Source of the DNA: CAYUJH01 sp964394585
GTDB taxonomy: Bacteria > Bacteroidota > Bacteroidia > Cytophagales > Flammeovirgaceae
DNA length: 64,000 nt
Reading direction: 5' to 3'
Assembly (NCBI GenBank): GCA_964394585.1
Contig: CAYMYI010000005.1
Coordinates: 6,395-70,394, forward strand
The translations under genes were made by a program, and so were the position numbers. This document shows, one piece after another, positions 1 to 8,265 of the stretch. The notes under the pieces are model-generated. The model saw only the letters and a program-made list of their open reading frames with translations, searched no databases and had not been told where the DNA came from. Each line of letters opens with the position of its first letter. The stretch's first letter is position 1.

Positions 1-2
1 AG

Positions 3-212
3 CGAGGTTTACTGAAAGAAGGGTACTACGCTGATATAACTATTTTCGACCCTGAAACCATAGCCGATTTAGCTACTTTTGAAAATCCGCATCAGTACTC
101 TGTAGGAGTTTCCGATGTGTTTGTCAATGGAACACAAGTATTGAAAAATGGCGAACATACCGGTGCAATGCCAGGGATGGCAGTTCGAGGGCGGGGTTAC
201 GTCAAGAATTAA
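3..212 (+). CDS. D-aminoacylase-type amidohydrolase, C-terminal fragment
   Basis: This is the last 69 codons of a gene that begins upstream of the window. The visible protein has the C-terminal beta-sandwich signature of N-acyl-D-amino-acid deacylases and related amidohydrolases: an ADITIFDP stretch, then DLATFENPHQY, then VFVNGTQVL, and a final PGMAVRGRG. In that family the segment closes the metal-dependent TIM-barrel enzyme that removes acyl groups from D-amino acids. The catalytic domain is not in the window, so the substrate cannot be judged. It ends at TAA just before a hairpin followed by seven T residues. The family call is fairly sure; the exact enzyme is not. Confidence 0.75.
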   Translation, partial: RGLLKEGYYADITIFDPETIADLATFENPHQYSVGVSDVFVNGTQVLKNGEHTGAMPGMAVRGRGYVKN

Positions 213-221
213 CAGGGAAAA

Positions 222-256
222 GGAGCCATTCACAACGATGTTATGGCTCTTTTTTT
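222..256 (+). terminator. Rho-independent terminator
   Basis: GAGCCAT (223-229) pairs with ATGGCTC (243-249) and is followed by seven T residues. It ends the plus-strand amidohydrolase gene and overlaps the stop of the converging metallopeptidase gene. On the minus strand only a short T run follows, so it works mainly in the plus direction. Confidence 0.8.
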
Positions 257-995
257 AAGGTTGATACAGGGGTAAACGCTCCATAGCCTCTTCAATTTCC
301 TGTGGGCTATAATACGTATTTTCCATAGTACTTTGCGTTTCATCACCTTTAAATGATGCTTTTACTTCTTTTGCCCAGGCAAGTAGCTGATAGCCCAACC
401 CGTGAGCGATGGTTCGTTGGTCAGTTGCACGTTCAAATTCTTTTCTATAATCTTCGAACAGATATCGGAAGGCAATGCCTGCGTGTTCCATAGAATGTTT
501 ATCGAGATAGTACACTGTATGAGCTAATTCGTGCCCCAACACCCCAATTTGAGCATTATACGATAGGTTATGTAGCAAAATAGGCTCTAACATTTCAATG
601 GATTTAGTACTGATGATAATGCAGTATTCACGGGGTTTCCATGGCAAAAGGACGCTCCACACATCGGGGCGCGAAGCCAAAGGAATCAGCGTTTCGGTTA
701 ACTCAAAACGAATGGGTACCTCTTCAAGCTGCGGATAATGGGAAAGGGCTATCAAGGCTTGTTCTTCATATCCTTTGGGTAATATTTTATTTTTTCCATA
801 GCGTTCCCTCAACTGTTGCAAAGAAGCCGATTGCTGCAAGGGTAAGTATTGCCTAGAAGGAGCCCGCAATAAAAGGCGTTCAGGTGGCAGCGGTGTGGGA
901 TATTGGTGCACACTATCGGCAAGTAGTAACAAAGCAATCCCCACCCCGAGTAACAGCAAAATATACCCTAAATACTTAAAACCCTTCTGTATCAT
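255..995 (-). CDS. Membrane-anchored putative zinc metallopeptidase
   Basis: A 246-residue protein with one N-terminal transmembrane segment (about residues 8-26) and a periplasmic domain carrying HELAH (His155, Glu156, His159), the zincin metal-binding motif. About 30 residues later an ERATD segment (Glu188, Asp192) could give the third metal ligand, as in M48-like and related membrane zincins. The rest of the sequence matches no family I recognise, and it is shorter than M48 proteases. It converges on the amidohydrolase gene and is followed upstream by a GNAT gene in the same direction. A peptidase acting near the inner membrane is an inference from the motif alone; the substrate is unknown. 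Confidence 0.6.
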   Translation of the reverse strand: MIQKGFKYLGYILLLLGVGIALLLLADSVHQYPTPLPPERLLLRAPSRQYLPLQQSASLQQLRERYGKNKILPKGYEEQALIALSHYPQLEEVPIRFELTETLIPLASRPDVWSVLLPWKPREYCIIISTKSIEMLEPILLHNLSYNAQIGVLGHELAHTVYYLDKHSMEHAGIAFRYLFEDYRKEFERATDQRTIAHGLGYQLLAWAKEVKASFKGDETQSTMENTYYSPQEIEEAMERLPLYQP

Positions 996-1069
996 CTTTA
1001 CTTAAAAAAACTCATCTACAATAATTTAATTAATGGAGCGATGACAATATATTCATCCTAATTTATCAA

Positions 1070-1666
1070 TTAGTCATCTAATATTTTTTGCCAGAACTGT
1101 AATGGTTTTGTTGTTTCTTCGGCATCGTTGATATCTTTCCACTGAATGTAGCAAACATAATTTGACATAGGCTGGTAGCCTTGTTGTTGCCAAAACGTTG
1201 CAAGAGTCTGATAACCAGGTGGCTTCAGCGGATGGTTCTCAGGGCGAACTACCGCACAAAAACATGTTTTACGGAATTTTTTCAAGGAACGCGCCCACAT
1301 TTCTCGGTGGTAAAAAAACTGCTTTCCAATCCCCTGCCCACGATACTGAGGTAATAATACGGACTCTCCAAAATAAAAAATATCTGCCAGATCCTCCCCA
1401 TGTTCCACCCACGGCTTTTTAATGTTATCAACTTCTTCTGCAAGAGGTAACCCTGTAGAAACTCCAATCACTTTGGTGCCATCGGTTGCCACTACGAGTA
1501 CCGAGTCGGTAGCAGAAAAAAACTTTTCGAGATACGAGCGTTCATAGGTAAGGTTTCCGTCGTATAAATACGGGTATTCTCGAAATACCTGAACCCGAAG
1601 CTCGGCAAGATCGTCGAGATATTTCCAAGCATTTTTAGCAACATAAGGCTGTACATTTATTTGCAT
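1070..1666 (-). CDS. GNAT family N-acetyltransferase
   Basis: A 198-residue protein of GNAT fold. The acetyl-CoA pyrophosphate-binding motif is RGQGIG, preceded by the beta-strand FGESVLLPQY, and the N-terminal part has an ELRVQVFREYPYLYDG segment typical of this class. GNAT enzymes move an acetyl group from acetyl-CoA to an amine; the acceptor cannot be read from sequence. The ATG at 1666 gives a full-length domain. It is 74 bases downstream of the metallopeptidase gene's start, in the same direction, so the two may be cotranscribed. I am confident of the fold only. Confidence 0.75.
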   Translation of the reverse strand: MQINVQPYVAKNAWKYLDDLAELRVQVFREYPYLYDGNLTYERSYLEKFFSATDSVLVVATDGTKVIGVSTGLPLAEEVDNIKKPWVEHGEDLADIFYFGESVLLPQYRGQGIGKQFFYHREMWARSLKKFRKTCFCAVVRPENHPLKPPGYQTLATFWQQQGYQPMSNYVCYIQWKDINDAEETTKPLQFWQKILDD

Positions 1667-1763
1667 AACAACTACATTAAATACCTATTGCTATTGTGGA
1701 AGGAAGGTAAATAATTGAGACAACTACACCAATAAAACCCTACAAGTAATCCGAATTTTATGA

Positions 1764-1795
1764 TTGGTAAATCTTCGGTTTTGGTTGTAATATTG
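1764..1795 (+). promoter_or_regulatory. Candidate Bacteroidota promoter for the polyprenyl synthase gene
   Basis: TTG at 1764-1766 and TAATATTG at 1788-1795 are 21 bases apart. They fit the Bacteroidota -33 TTG / -7 TAnnTTTG pattern with one mismatch. Transcription would begin near 1801, leaving almost no leader before the ATG at 1807. Confidence 0.4.
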
Positions 1796-1806
1796 CCTTA
1801 AATAGT

Positions 1807-2781
1807 ATGGCTATCCGAATAGAAGACATAAAAGCCCCAATTAATGCCGAGATGGAAATTTTTGAACTGAAATTTCGGCAAGCGATGAAAAGCAACGTCA
1901 TGCTGCTCGACAACATCATGGGGTATATCGTAAAAAAGAAGGGGAAGCAAATTCGCCCGATTCTCGTGTTGCTATCGGCGGCGATTAGCGGGAAAATAGA
2001 CGATGCCACCTATCGAGGTGCCGCCCTCATCGAACTACTGCATACTGCAACGCTCGTACACGACGACGTAGTGGACGATTCGCACTACCGCCGAGGATTC
2101 TTTTCCGTAAATGCGCTATGGAAAAATAAAATTGCCGTACTCGTTGGCGATTATCTCCTTTCGCGAGGATTACTTCTTTCGATTGATAATGGCGATTTTG
2201 CTTTGCTGCAAATTGTATCGGAAGCGGTTCGGGAAATGAGTGAGGGCGAACTACTGCAAATGGAAAAAGCACGCCGGCTTGATATTACCGAAGATGTATA
2301 TTTTGAAATAATCCGGCAGAAAACAGCTACACTTATTGCCGCATGTTGTGGCGTAGGTGCTAAATCGGTCGAAGCTCCTGACGAAACCGTTGCTAAAATG
2401 CTGCAATTCGGCGAGAAAATTGGCATTGCCTTTCAAATTAAGGATGATCTTTTTGACTATGGCGATGCGGGTGTGGGTAAGCCCCGAGGAATCGACATTA
2501 AAGAAAAAAAGATGACTCTTCCGCTTATTTATGCTTTGGGGAAAAGCTCTTGGGTAAAAAAGAGGGAAATCATTTACTTAATTAAAAACCAAAGTCACAA
2601 GCCCAAAAAAGTAGAAGAAGTAATCTCCTTTGTAAAAGAAAATGGAGGGATTGACTATGCTACAGAAGTGATGGAGCGGTATGTGGTAGAAGCTCGCGAA
2701 ATTATTGCCCAATTCCCCGAATCGCCTTACAAAACTGCACTCGATAAACTAATCTCCTTTGTAATAAACCGTAAGAAGTAA
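1807..2781 (+). CDS. ispB: Polyprenyl diphosphate synthase (octaprenyl/heptaprenyl type)
   Basis: A trans-isoprenyl diphosphate synthase of 324 residues that lengthens farnesyl diphosphate with isopentenyl diphosphate to make the quinone side chain. Visible motifs are GKQIRP (46-51), the first aspartate-rich motif DDVVDD (86-91) with the following RRG, and the second aspartate-rich motif KDDLFDY in the C-terminal half. Length and motif spacing match IspB/HepT enzymes. Chain length cannot be set from sequence; menaquinone-7 precursors are usual in this group. It stands alone on the plus strand with its own promoter-like sequence and converges on the orphan sensor gene. A UbiA-type prenyltransferase elsewhere in the window could use its product. 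Confidence 0.9.
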   Translation: MAIRIEDIKAPINAEMEIFELKFRQAMKSNVMLLDNIMGYIVKKKGKQIRPILVLLSAAISGKIDDATYRGAALIELLHTATLVHDDVVDDSHYRRGFFSVNALWKNKIAVLVGDYLLSRGLLLSIDNGDFALLQIVSEAVREMSEGELLQMEKARRLDITEDVYFEIIRQKTATLIAACCGVGAKSVEAPDETVAKMLQFGEKIGIAFQIKDDLFDYGDAGVGKPRGIDIKEKKMTLPLIYALGKSSWVKKREIIYLIKNQSHKPKKVEEVISFVKENGGIDYATEVMERYVVEAREIIAQFPESPYKTALDKLISFVINRKK

Positions 2782-2806
2782 GTGTGCCTCAGCCCCGTGA
2801 AGGCGC

Positions 2807-3757
2807 TTACAAATCTTCGATTTTATCGGGGTCATCTTCCAATACAAATTTAAAAGAGAGGCTCAAGAATAAAGTAAGAATTACCGAAAGGGTTACGATG
2901 GAAACTAAAACCGTCTGAATACTGGTATTCAACTCGAACTTTCGTTTTTCGGCTTTCGCATTAATGGCTGCGACAAGTTCACTGATTTCAGAAATTTTCT
3001 TTTTTAGCTTAGAAAAATCGCCCAAACTCGATAATGATGAGGAATGGAAGCCTAATTCAAAATCGATGGTGATTACTTCGCGGAAGTCGTCGTTATACTC
3101 TTGTAATTGGTTGGCAATCAACCGTTTTTTGTAATCGCTTAGCCGAGATTTTTTTAACACTACCTGGCTGATTTCGTTACTCAATTCTGCTACTCTTGAA
3201 TAGTAAGTCGTGTCTTTACGCAGCAGATAATCCTTTTCATTACGGCGCAGTAATAATACCAACTCAAGCTCATCGGTTAGTTCTTCTTCCACATCATGGA
3301 TTTTTCGGCGCATATCTCCGATGAGACCGTATTCTTTAAAGCCTTTTCGCTTTAATTTAAGCACAATTTGATCGTATATATTGCGGTAACTTTGTAAAAA
3401 GGCAGCGAGCTTGGTGAGGTCATCTGTCATTTCTAAGTCGTCGATACCCCGATCTTCGCGTATAAAAAGTACTTGGTCGCTAACCTCTTGTAAAATATCG
3501 TTGTGCTCTGTTAGCGTTTCACTTAATCCGGTTACATAGAACTCGCTTTCATAAATTTCATAGGCAAAAAACTCCTGTCCTATCCGCAGTCCGTTCAGCG
3601 TTTGGTTGTACAACTTGTTTACCTCTGAAGTAGCCTTATCGATGTTTTCCATGTTGCGAAACAACAAAAAGCTTGTAGTTGATACCGCAAACGAAATTGT
3701 GGAATACACAAAAAAAGCCGCTAAAATTCTCTCTTTGACTGTATTGAGTTTAATCAT
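2807..3757 (-). CDS. Orphan two-helix membrane sensor-like protein (HBM/4HB-like)
   Basis: A 316-residue protein with a transmembrane helix near the N terminus (about 10-30), a long helical periplasmic region, a second transmembrane helix (about 285-307) and a cytoplasmic tail of only about ten residues. The central RRNEKDYLLRKD stretch is like the R-x-E-K-D-hydrophobic-LR motif of helical bimodular (HBM) and four-helix-bundle ligand domains in chemoreceptors and sensor kinases. No HAMP, kinase, cyclase or methyl-accepting domain follows. It may pass a signal through a partner protein in the membrane. No candidate partner is adjacent: its neighbours are a polyprenyl synthase and a glycosyltransferase. 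The domain match is by eye and moderate. Confidence 0.5.
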   Translation of the reverse strand: MIKLNTVKERILAAFFVYSTISFAVSTTSFLLFRNMENIDKATSEVNKLYNQTLNGLRIGQEFFAYEIYESEFYVTGLSETLTEHNDILQEVSDQVLFIREDRGIDDLEMTDDLTKLAAFLQSYRNIYDQIVLKLKRKGFKEYGLIGDMRRKIHDVEEELTDELELVLLLRRNEKDYLLRKDTTYYSRVAELSNEISQVVLKKSRLSDYKKRLIANQLQEYNDDFREVITIDFELGFHSSSLSSLGDFSKLKKKISEISELVAAINAKAEKRKFELNTSIQTVLVSIVTLSVILTLFLSLSFKFVLEDDPDKIEDL

Positions 3758-3873
3758 CTATTGTAGAGGCTGTGATGTACATATACGCTAATAAAACATA
3801 AAATTATGAAAAGCTAAGAAATCCTTTACATTAATCTGAGAAATGCAAAAATCTAACGCAAGGCACCGAAGTA

Positions 3874-5004
3874 TTACAATAAATTTTTATATGCTTCTAG
3901 AATTTTATTGCTGAATGTCTGCCAATTATTCTGTTGCTTGAACGCGACAATATTATCACGGATTTCTTGCACTGCGCTTGGCATAGTCAATACGTCTTGC
4001 AAAGTTTTTATAAGAGCTTCTACCGAAACCGTGGGTACAACTCTACCAATACCATGCGGTTCAATCATTTGTTTGAGTCCGCCGGTGTCGGTAACCACCA
4101 CCGGCAGGTTGAAATGAAAAGCCATGGCGGCAATCCCGCTTTGTGTTGCAGTTCTATAAGGTAATACGCCTATATCAGCGGCTGAGAAAAACGTGCTAAC
4201 TTCTTCGGTTGGAATATAGCGAGTATGGACTTGGATACGATTTTTTGCCCCTCCTTCATCAATTAACTGTTGGTAAGGATCGAAATTTTCATAAGGCTCG
4301 CCCACTACTAATAGGTACACGTTTTCTCCTAGCTTTGGAAAGGCTTGAAGCAATAAATCGAGTCCTTTGTACGCCCGAATTAATCCAAAAAAAAGTAGTA
4401 CAGTTTTGTCTTTAGGGATGTTCAAAGCGGCGCGTGCTTGCGCTTTTGGGCGAATTTCACCAAAATGATCGTACACCGGATGGGGATGATACCAAACAGG
4501 CATATGAGGTGCTACTGTGCGTATATCCGAGGCAACTGCTTCACTCATGCAGAGGCAGCTATCTACTGCATTTAAAAAGTAACGTGTGAAGGGAGCATCG
4601 AAAAAGCGTGGTTCGTGCGGTATCAAATTATCAATAATCGCCACTACTTTTGTGTTATGCCTTTTTGTAAGATGTGCTACCGTACCTAATGAAGGCCCGA
4701 AAAAAGGCATCCAATACCGGGTTATCAGTAAATCGGGCTTAAATCTTTTGATTTCTTTAGCAGTGGTAAGATAACTCAGTGGATTGATGCTATTTAACAA
4801 TCGTGGTGCTTCTACTTCCCCCGATTGCAAATCGGTAGGGTCGACAAACTGACTTTTCCCAGGGAATAAAAAATCAGGATATTGCAGGCTAAAATTAATA
4901 GCTTTTACGGTGTGCTCTTTTTGCAGTTCCCGGTAGATGTGTCCATTAAACTGAGAAATTCCTCCACGGTAAGGATGAAATACCGAAACAAACGCAATTC
5001 GCAT
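3874..5004 (-). CDS. Glycosyltransferase, GT4 family (GT-B fold)
   Basis: About 376 residues. The N-terminal Rossmann half begins MRIAFVSVFHPYRGGISQF, with the glycine-rich acceptor loop. The C-terminal half has LLFFGLIRAYKGLDLLL, then a DIGVLPYR segment and SGIAAMAFHFNLPVVVTD, the nucleotide-sugar site of GT4 enzymes where a conserved Glu is often replaced. It probably adds a sugar to a lipid or cell-surface glycan in the cytoplasm. The reading frame is open further upstream, but the ATG at 5004 is preferred because the protein then starts directly on the first beta-strand and an AGAAGG sequence lies about nine bases before it. Donor and acceptor are unknown. Confidence 0.85.
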   Translation of the reverse strand: MRIAFVSVFHPYRGGISQFNGHIYRELQKEHTVKAINFSLQYPDFLFPGKSQFVDPTDLQSGEVEAPRLLNSINPLSYLTTAKEIKRFKPDLLITRYWMPFFGPSLGTVAHLTKRHNTKVVAIIDNLIPHEPRFFDAPFTRYFLNAVDSCLCMSEAVASDIRTVAPHMPVWYHPHPVYDHFGEIRPKAQARAALNIPKDKTVLLFFGLIRAYKGLDLLLQAFPKLGENVYLLVVGEPYENFDPYQQLIDEGGAKNRIQVHTRYIPTEEVSTFFSAADIGVLPYRTATQSGIAAMAFHFNLPVVVTDTGGLKQMIEPHGIGRVVPTVSVEALIKTLQDVLTMPSAVQEIRDNIVAFKQQNNWQTFSNKILEAYKNLL

Positions 5005-5092
5005 ACGAGAGTACCTTCTATTAGTGTATTTGAGTAAGCATCGCAAAGAAAATAGATTTTAAAAGCACAGCATCATGAACTCCCTAAAAGTT

Positions 5093-5124
5093 TTGTTGCA
5101 ACCGTTCACTTTTTAGTACCTTGC
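5093..5124 (+). promoter_or_regulatory. Candidate promoter for the ybjQ-like gene
   Basis: TTG at 5093-5095 lies 21 bases before TACCTTGC (5117-5124), a near match to the Bacteroidota -7 box. Predicted start of transcription is near 5130, giving a leader of about 30 bases. Confidence 0.4.
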
Positions 5125-5162
5125 CGTCGTTCTCAATACAAACCAAAAACTATTTTTAGTCT

Positions 5163-5483
5163 ATGTTACTTTCTACAACTCATACCGTTGAAGGCCGGCA
5201 AGTATCGCAATATTTAGGCGTTGTAGCCGGTGAAGCCATTATTGGTGCTAATTTGTTCAAAGATATTTTCGCTGCTATCCGCGATGTAGTCGGTGGTCGC
5301 TCTTCTTCTTATGAAAGAGTACTTAAAGAGGCCAAAGAACATGCGCTATCCGAATTGGAAGAACAAGCTAGAATGCGTGGTGCTAATGCTGTAATCGGGA
5401 TCGACCTTGATTACGAAACAATTGGTGCTAATGGTAGTATGCTTATGGTAAGCGCCAACGGAACTGCAGTAATTTTAGAATAA
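5163..5483 (+). CDS. YbjQ/UPF0145 family protein
   Basis: A 106-residue protein spanning the whole UPF0145 (YbjQ) domain: [18 protein letters not shown], then GGRSSSYE, then the helix ending with [17 protein letters not shown] and a final strand [10 protein letters not shown]. The family forms pentameric rings and has been called a putative heavy-metal-binding domain, but its function is not established. The gene is monocistronic, with a promoter-like element before it and a strong terminator after it. Family identification is firm. Confidence 0.88.
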   Translation: MLLSTTHTVEGRQVSQYLGVVAGEAIIGANLFKDIFAAIRDVVGGRSSSYERVLKEAKEHALSELEEQARMRGANAVIGIDLDYETIGANGSMLMVSANGTAVILE

Positions 5484-5505
5484 TTGAGTGTTTCACCCAA
5501 ATGTC

Positions 5506-5540
5506 AAAAGCCTTCTTATTTACATAGGAAGGCTTTTTTT
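5506..5540 (+). terminator. Rho-independent terminator
   Basis: AAAAGCCTTC (5506-5515) pairs with GAAGGCTTTT (5528-5537), followed by a T tract. It ends the ybjQ-like gene and overlaps the stop codon of the converging T9SS protein gene. The A run on the other side could let it work on the minus strand too. Confidence 0.8.
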
Positions 5541-7425
5541 ATCGCAATAGCAGCACGATGCCTTTTTCTTGGAAGGTAGCGCCTTGCGCACTTTTCGCTT
5601 TAATTACCCAAGTGTAAGGGCCTTTGGGTGCTTCTTTCCCATTTTTAAGGATACCCTCCCATGAGCGCTCGATTTCCTCAGAAGAGAAAATAACATTTCC
5701 CCAACGCCCATAAATATCGATGCGAAATTCTACCAACTCAGTTCCTATAATAGCGAATGTGTCGTTCAAGCCGTCCCCATTGGGGGTAAAAGCATCAGGT
5801 ACTTTTAAGATGCTTGGCTCAGCAATCCGTTGGAAGTTTGAAAAGGCAACTTCGCCGCCTTGAAGATTTTCGATGCGCAATCGATATACTTGAGCGTTTC
5901 CTTCCAAGTTTTCAGCAGCATCTAAATACGTTGTAATGGTAGCATCGAATGGACCTATTTCCCGCGTAAGCGAATCGGCATCCGAGTAAACTTCTAGGTA
6001 ATATTGGTAATTGGGAAAACCACTATACGAATTCCAATTTAACAAGTTATCTGTTTGTGCTTTTTCACTTTTTAAACTAACTGTGCAGCTTTCGGTCGGT
6101 TCTGACTCGCTCCCGCAAATATCTTCAAGGATAATTCGGTAACACACTGAATTTGAAGTAGAAAGATCTATATCTGTAAAAGTAGAAAATTCAGCAGCAG
6201 AATCGGCTAATACTATATACTGCCCTTGATTTTCCGCTTTCTCAATGCGAATGCGTGCAATCGAAACGCCGTTGGGCACTTGCCAACGGAGTACTCCATT
6301 TTCATCTTCAACACTTGTATAAAATTGGTTGACGACAAACGATTGTGTAGCAGCTTGCGTAGTTACGCATTGTTCGGCACTAATGGAAACACCTTCTGTT
6401 GTATACGCTCTGAGTTGGTAGCAATAAGATTGTAAACATTCCACATTTGTATCGGTAAAGGAAGTAGTGCCAGCCACAGAGTTTTCAAAAAGCAGTACGC
6501 CATCTTTATACAGTTCGTATTTCTCGAATGCAGTACCGCTGTAAGGTTGCCAAGTAATCTGATTCTCTTGAGCAGATGAACTTACAGCTAGAGATACACT
6601 ACAGAGTTCATTCCCTAGAGTTTGAGTGCCCGTACAGGGGTCTTCTACCCGTAAGCGGTAGCAGCTTGGAGGTGTTCGTGCTTCTAAAGTAATTTGGTTA
6701 GTTCCAAAACGAACTGATTCTGCTACTTCGTAGATGCCTCCATTGCCTTCTTCTAACAAATAGGTTGTATTGGTTTCTAAACTTACTTGCAAATTCACTT
6801 GATTACCGCTATTCATTTCAATTTGTTGAATGTTGCCCGGCAGTATATTTTCCAATAAAGGGAGGCTTTCTGTTGACTCGCTGCAATTGTCTACAGCTCC
6901 ATTAAATAAACCACGTACCGTTACATTGGCGACGGTCTCGGCAGCATAGCTGTGTTGAGGTTGTTCCGAAGGAGTAATGGCTTGAGTAGTGCCATCGCCA
7001 AAGTCCACTAAATAACTATCGTAGATTCCCCCATCAATATCTAACTGAATTGTTTTATTCGAACATGCGGTAAGCGTAAAACGAGGTTCTGTTGATTCCA
7101 ACACTTCTACGGTCTTACTTGTTTCTTTCCCTCCGTCGGGTGTTCCTATAATCTGCCGGATGGTGAATGTCCCTGGCTCATCAAAAACAAAAACATTTTC
7201 AGTGGTTACATTCCCCTGTACATCATACAATATATTGCTAGGTGCTACTCCCGAACAATCTGTTACCGTAACGGTAAGAGGAGCGCATCCTTTTTCTACA
7301 TCCACGGTAAAGCATGCCTCTTGTCCATACAGCGGCATACATGAAACCAAACTCAGCAATACAACTCCCAGGCGTTGATAAGAGCTTTCACCAAACTCAA
7401 TAATTGATAGTAATCTCGTTGTCAT
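5539..7425 (-). CDS. Secreted PKD/FN3 repeat protein with T9SS type B sorting domain
   Basis: About 628 residues. A signal peptide ends at LYGQ. It is followed by a PKD-like Ig domain (CAPLTVTVTDCSG, then FDEPGTFTIRQI), a second PKD-like unit (VDFGDGTTQAI), and two or more fibronectin type III-like units with paired Cys (LQSYCYQLRAYT and NSVCYRIILED). The C-terminal gliding-motility CHU_C domain has PDAFTPNGDGLNDTF and ends in VIKAKSAQG and a KGIVLLLR tail. That domain directs export through the outer membrane by the type IX secretion system. The start is taken at 7425 because it places the hydrophobic core of the signal peptide sensibly. Likely a surface or released adhesin-like protein. The sorting call is strong; the role is unknown. 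Confidence 0.85.
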   Translation of the reverse strand: MTTRLLSIIEFGESSYQRLGVVLLSLVSCMPLYGQEACFTVDVEKGCAPLTVTVTDCSGVAPSNILYDVQGNVTTENVFVFDEPGTFTIRQIIGTPDGGKETSKTVEVLESTEPRFTLTACSNKTIQLDIDGGIYDSYLVDFGDGTTQAITPSEQPQHSYAAETVANVTVRGLFNGAVDNCSESTESLPLLENILPGNIQQIEMNSGNQVNLQVSLETNTTYLLEEGNGGIYEVAESVRFGTNQITLEARTPPSCYRLRVEDPCTGTQTLGNELCSVSLAVSSSAQENQITWQPYSGTAFEKYELYKDGVLLFENSVAGTTSFTDTNVECLQSYCYQLRAYTTEGVSISAEQCVTTQAATQSFVVNQFYTSVEDENGVLRWQVPNGVSIARIRIEKAENQGQYIVLADSAAEFSTFTDIDLSTSNSVCYRIILEDICGSESEPTESCTVSLKSEKAQTDNLLNWNSYSGFPNYQYYLEVYSDADSLTREIGPFDATITTYLDAAENLEGNAQVYRLRIENLQGGEVAFSNFQRIAEPSILKVPDAFTPNGDGLNDTFAIIGTELVEFRIDIYGRWGNVIFSSEEIERSWEGILKNGKEAPKGPYTWVIKAKSAQGATFQEKGIVLLLR

Positions 7426-7493
7426 AGCTAAAGAAATGATATTTTTTGCATGTACGTGCAAAATCTGCTCCTTTCAACTCCAAAACTACATAA

Positions 7494-7530
7494 AACAACA
7501 AAAGGCTACCCCCACGTTGGAGGTAACCTT
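7494..7530 (-). terminator. Terminator of the lipoprotein gene
   Basis: Read on the minus strand, AAGGTTACC (7530-7522) pairs with GGTAGCCTT (7510-7502, one mismatch) and is followed by a T-rich run. It lies 24 bases beyond the stop of the small lipoprotein gene. Confidence 0.65.
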
Positions 7531-7554
7531 TACAATTAGCACCGAAAGAAATTA

Positions 7555-8151
7555 TTATTGGATCTGAATGTTGAATGTTAAGTCAACATCAGAAGAACCA
7601 TCTTGCGCAGTAGAAGTGGCGGTCTTAAGATCAGGCTGGTGCTTAAGAACCACACGAAACGTTCCATTACCACTAGCCGCGGTAGTCCAAGTAGTAGAAA
7701 GCCCGAGTGGGTTGCCATTCGAATCTTGGTCATTGTAATTCACAACATCTGCACGGTTGTCAATATTTCCATCGCCCGAGGGATTGCTGAACACGTTTCC
7801 GGTCCAACCAAAAAAGAACATGTGTTCTTCGTCTTCTTCCTCCACCTCTTCGGTAATACTTTCCCCTTCAATAGCATTTTGCAAATCTAAGGTCAAAGTA
7901 TAGGTAGTATTGGCTGCAAGCGCAATATTCGATACAATTTGAAGCGACTGAGGTCCTTCTCCGTCAGGATCAGCAGCTGTAGCCGTTACAGGAGCACCAC
8001 CACCACTAGGGGTAAAAGTAAGGGTAACATCCGTGATAATTTCCTCTTCGTTTTCTTCTGGGGGAACGTCGTCGTCGTCGTCACAACTTGTAGCAAGCAT
8101 TACCACCGAACTCAACAAAAGCATGAAATAGAACTTTTTGAATAGATTCAT
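7555..8151 (-). CDS. Small secreted lipoprotein, Asp-rich N terminus, possibly metal-related
   Basis: About 199 residues. The start is set at 8151 because it opens a type II signal peptide whose lipobox TSC is followed by five Asp residues, a typical Bacteroidota surface-lipoprotein layout. The mature protein starts with a Glu-rich linker. It then has TLTFTPSGGGAP and ANTTYTLTLDLQNA, an EVEEEDEEHMFFFGW stretch, a NIDNRADVVNYND loop, and FRVVLKHQPDLKT near the end. I recall similar lipoproteins next to TonB receptors in this phylum but know no assigned function. Acidic patches and His residues would suit metal binding. Two identical palindromic sites lie just upstream and suggest a repressor controls the gene. 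A terminator follows, so it is a single-gene unit. Confidence 0.6.
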   Translation of the reverse strand: MNLFKKFYFMLLLSSVVMLATSCDDDDDVPPEENEEEIITDVTLTFTPSGGGAPVTATAADPDGEGPQSLQIVSNIALAANTTYTLTLDLQNAIEGESITEEVEEEDEEHMFFFGWTGNVFSNPSGDGNIDNRADVVNYNDQDSNGNPLGLSTTWTTAASGNGTFRVVLKHQPDLKTATSTAQDGSSDVDLTFNIQIQ

Positions 8152-8166
8152 AATTATAAGATTAAG

Positions 8167-8182
8167 ATGCAACAATGTCGCA
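8167..8182 (-). promoter_or_regulatory. Operator-like palindrome, copy 1
   Basis: The plus strand reads ATGCAACAATGTCGCA. The core TGCAACA-A-TGTCGCA is a 7-1-7 inverted repeat with one mismatch. It lies 16 bases upstream of the lipoprotein start codon. The 7-1-7 layout is common for Fur/Zur-family dimers. The regulator is not identified in this window. Confidence 0.55.
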
Positions 8183-8205
8183 AAGTAAATTTTCATTTTA
8201 GTCAT

Positions 8206-8221
8206 ATGCAACAATGTCGCA
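8206..8221 (-). promoter_or_regulatory. Operator-like palindrome, copy 2
   Basis: An exact second copy of the same 16 bases, starting 39 bases from the first. Two identical copies in a short intergenic region strongly suggest cooperative binding of one regulator over the lipoprotein promoter. Confidence 0.55.
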
Positions 8222-8265
8222 TTTAAAAAATTACAAATAAAAAAAGGTAGCATTTAACTAATCTT

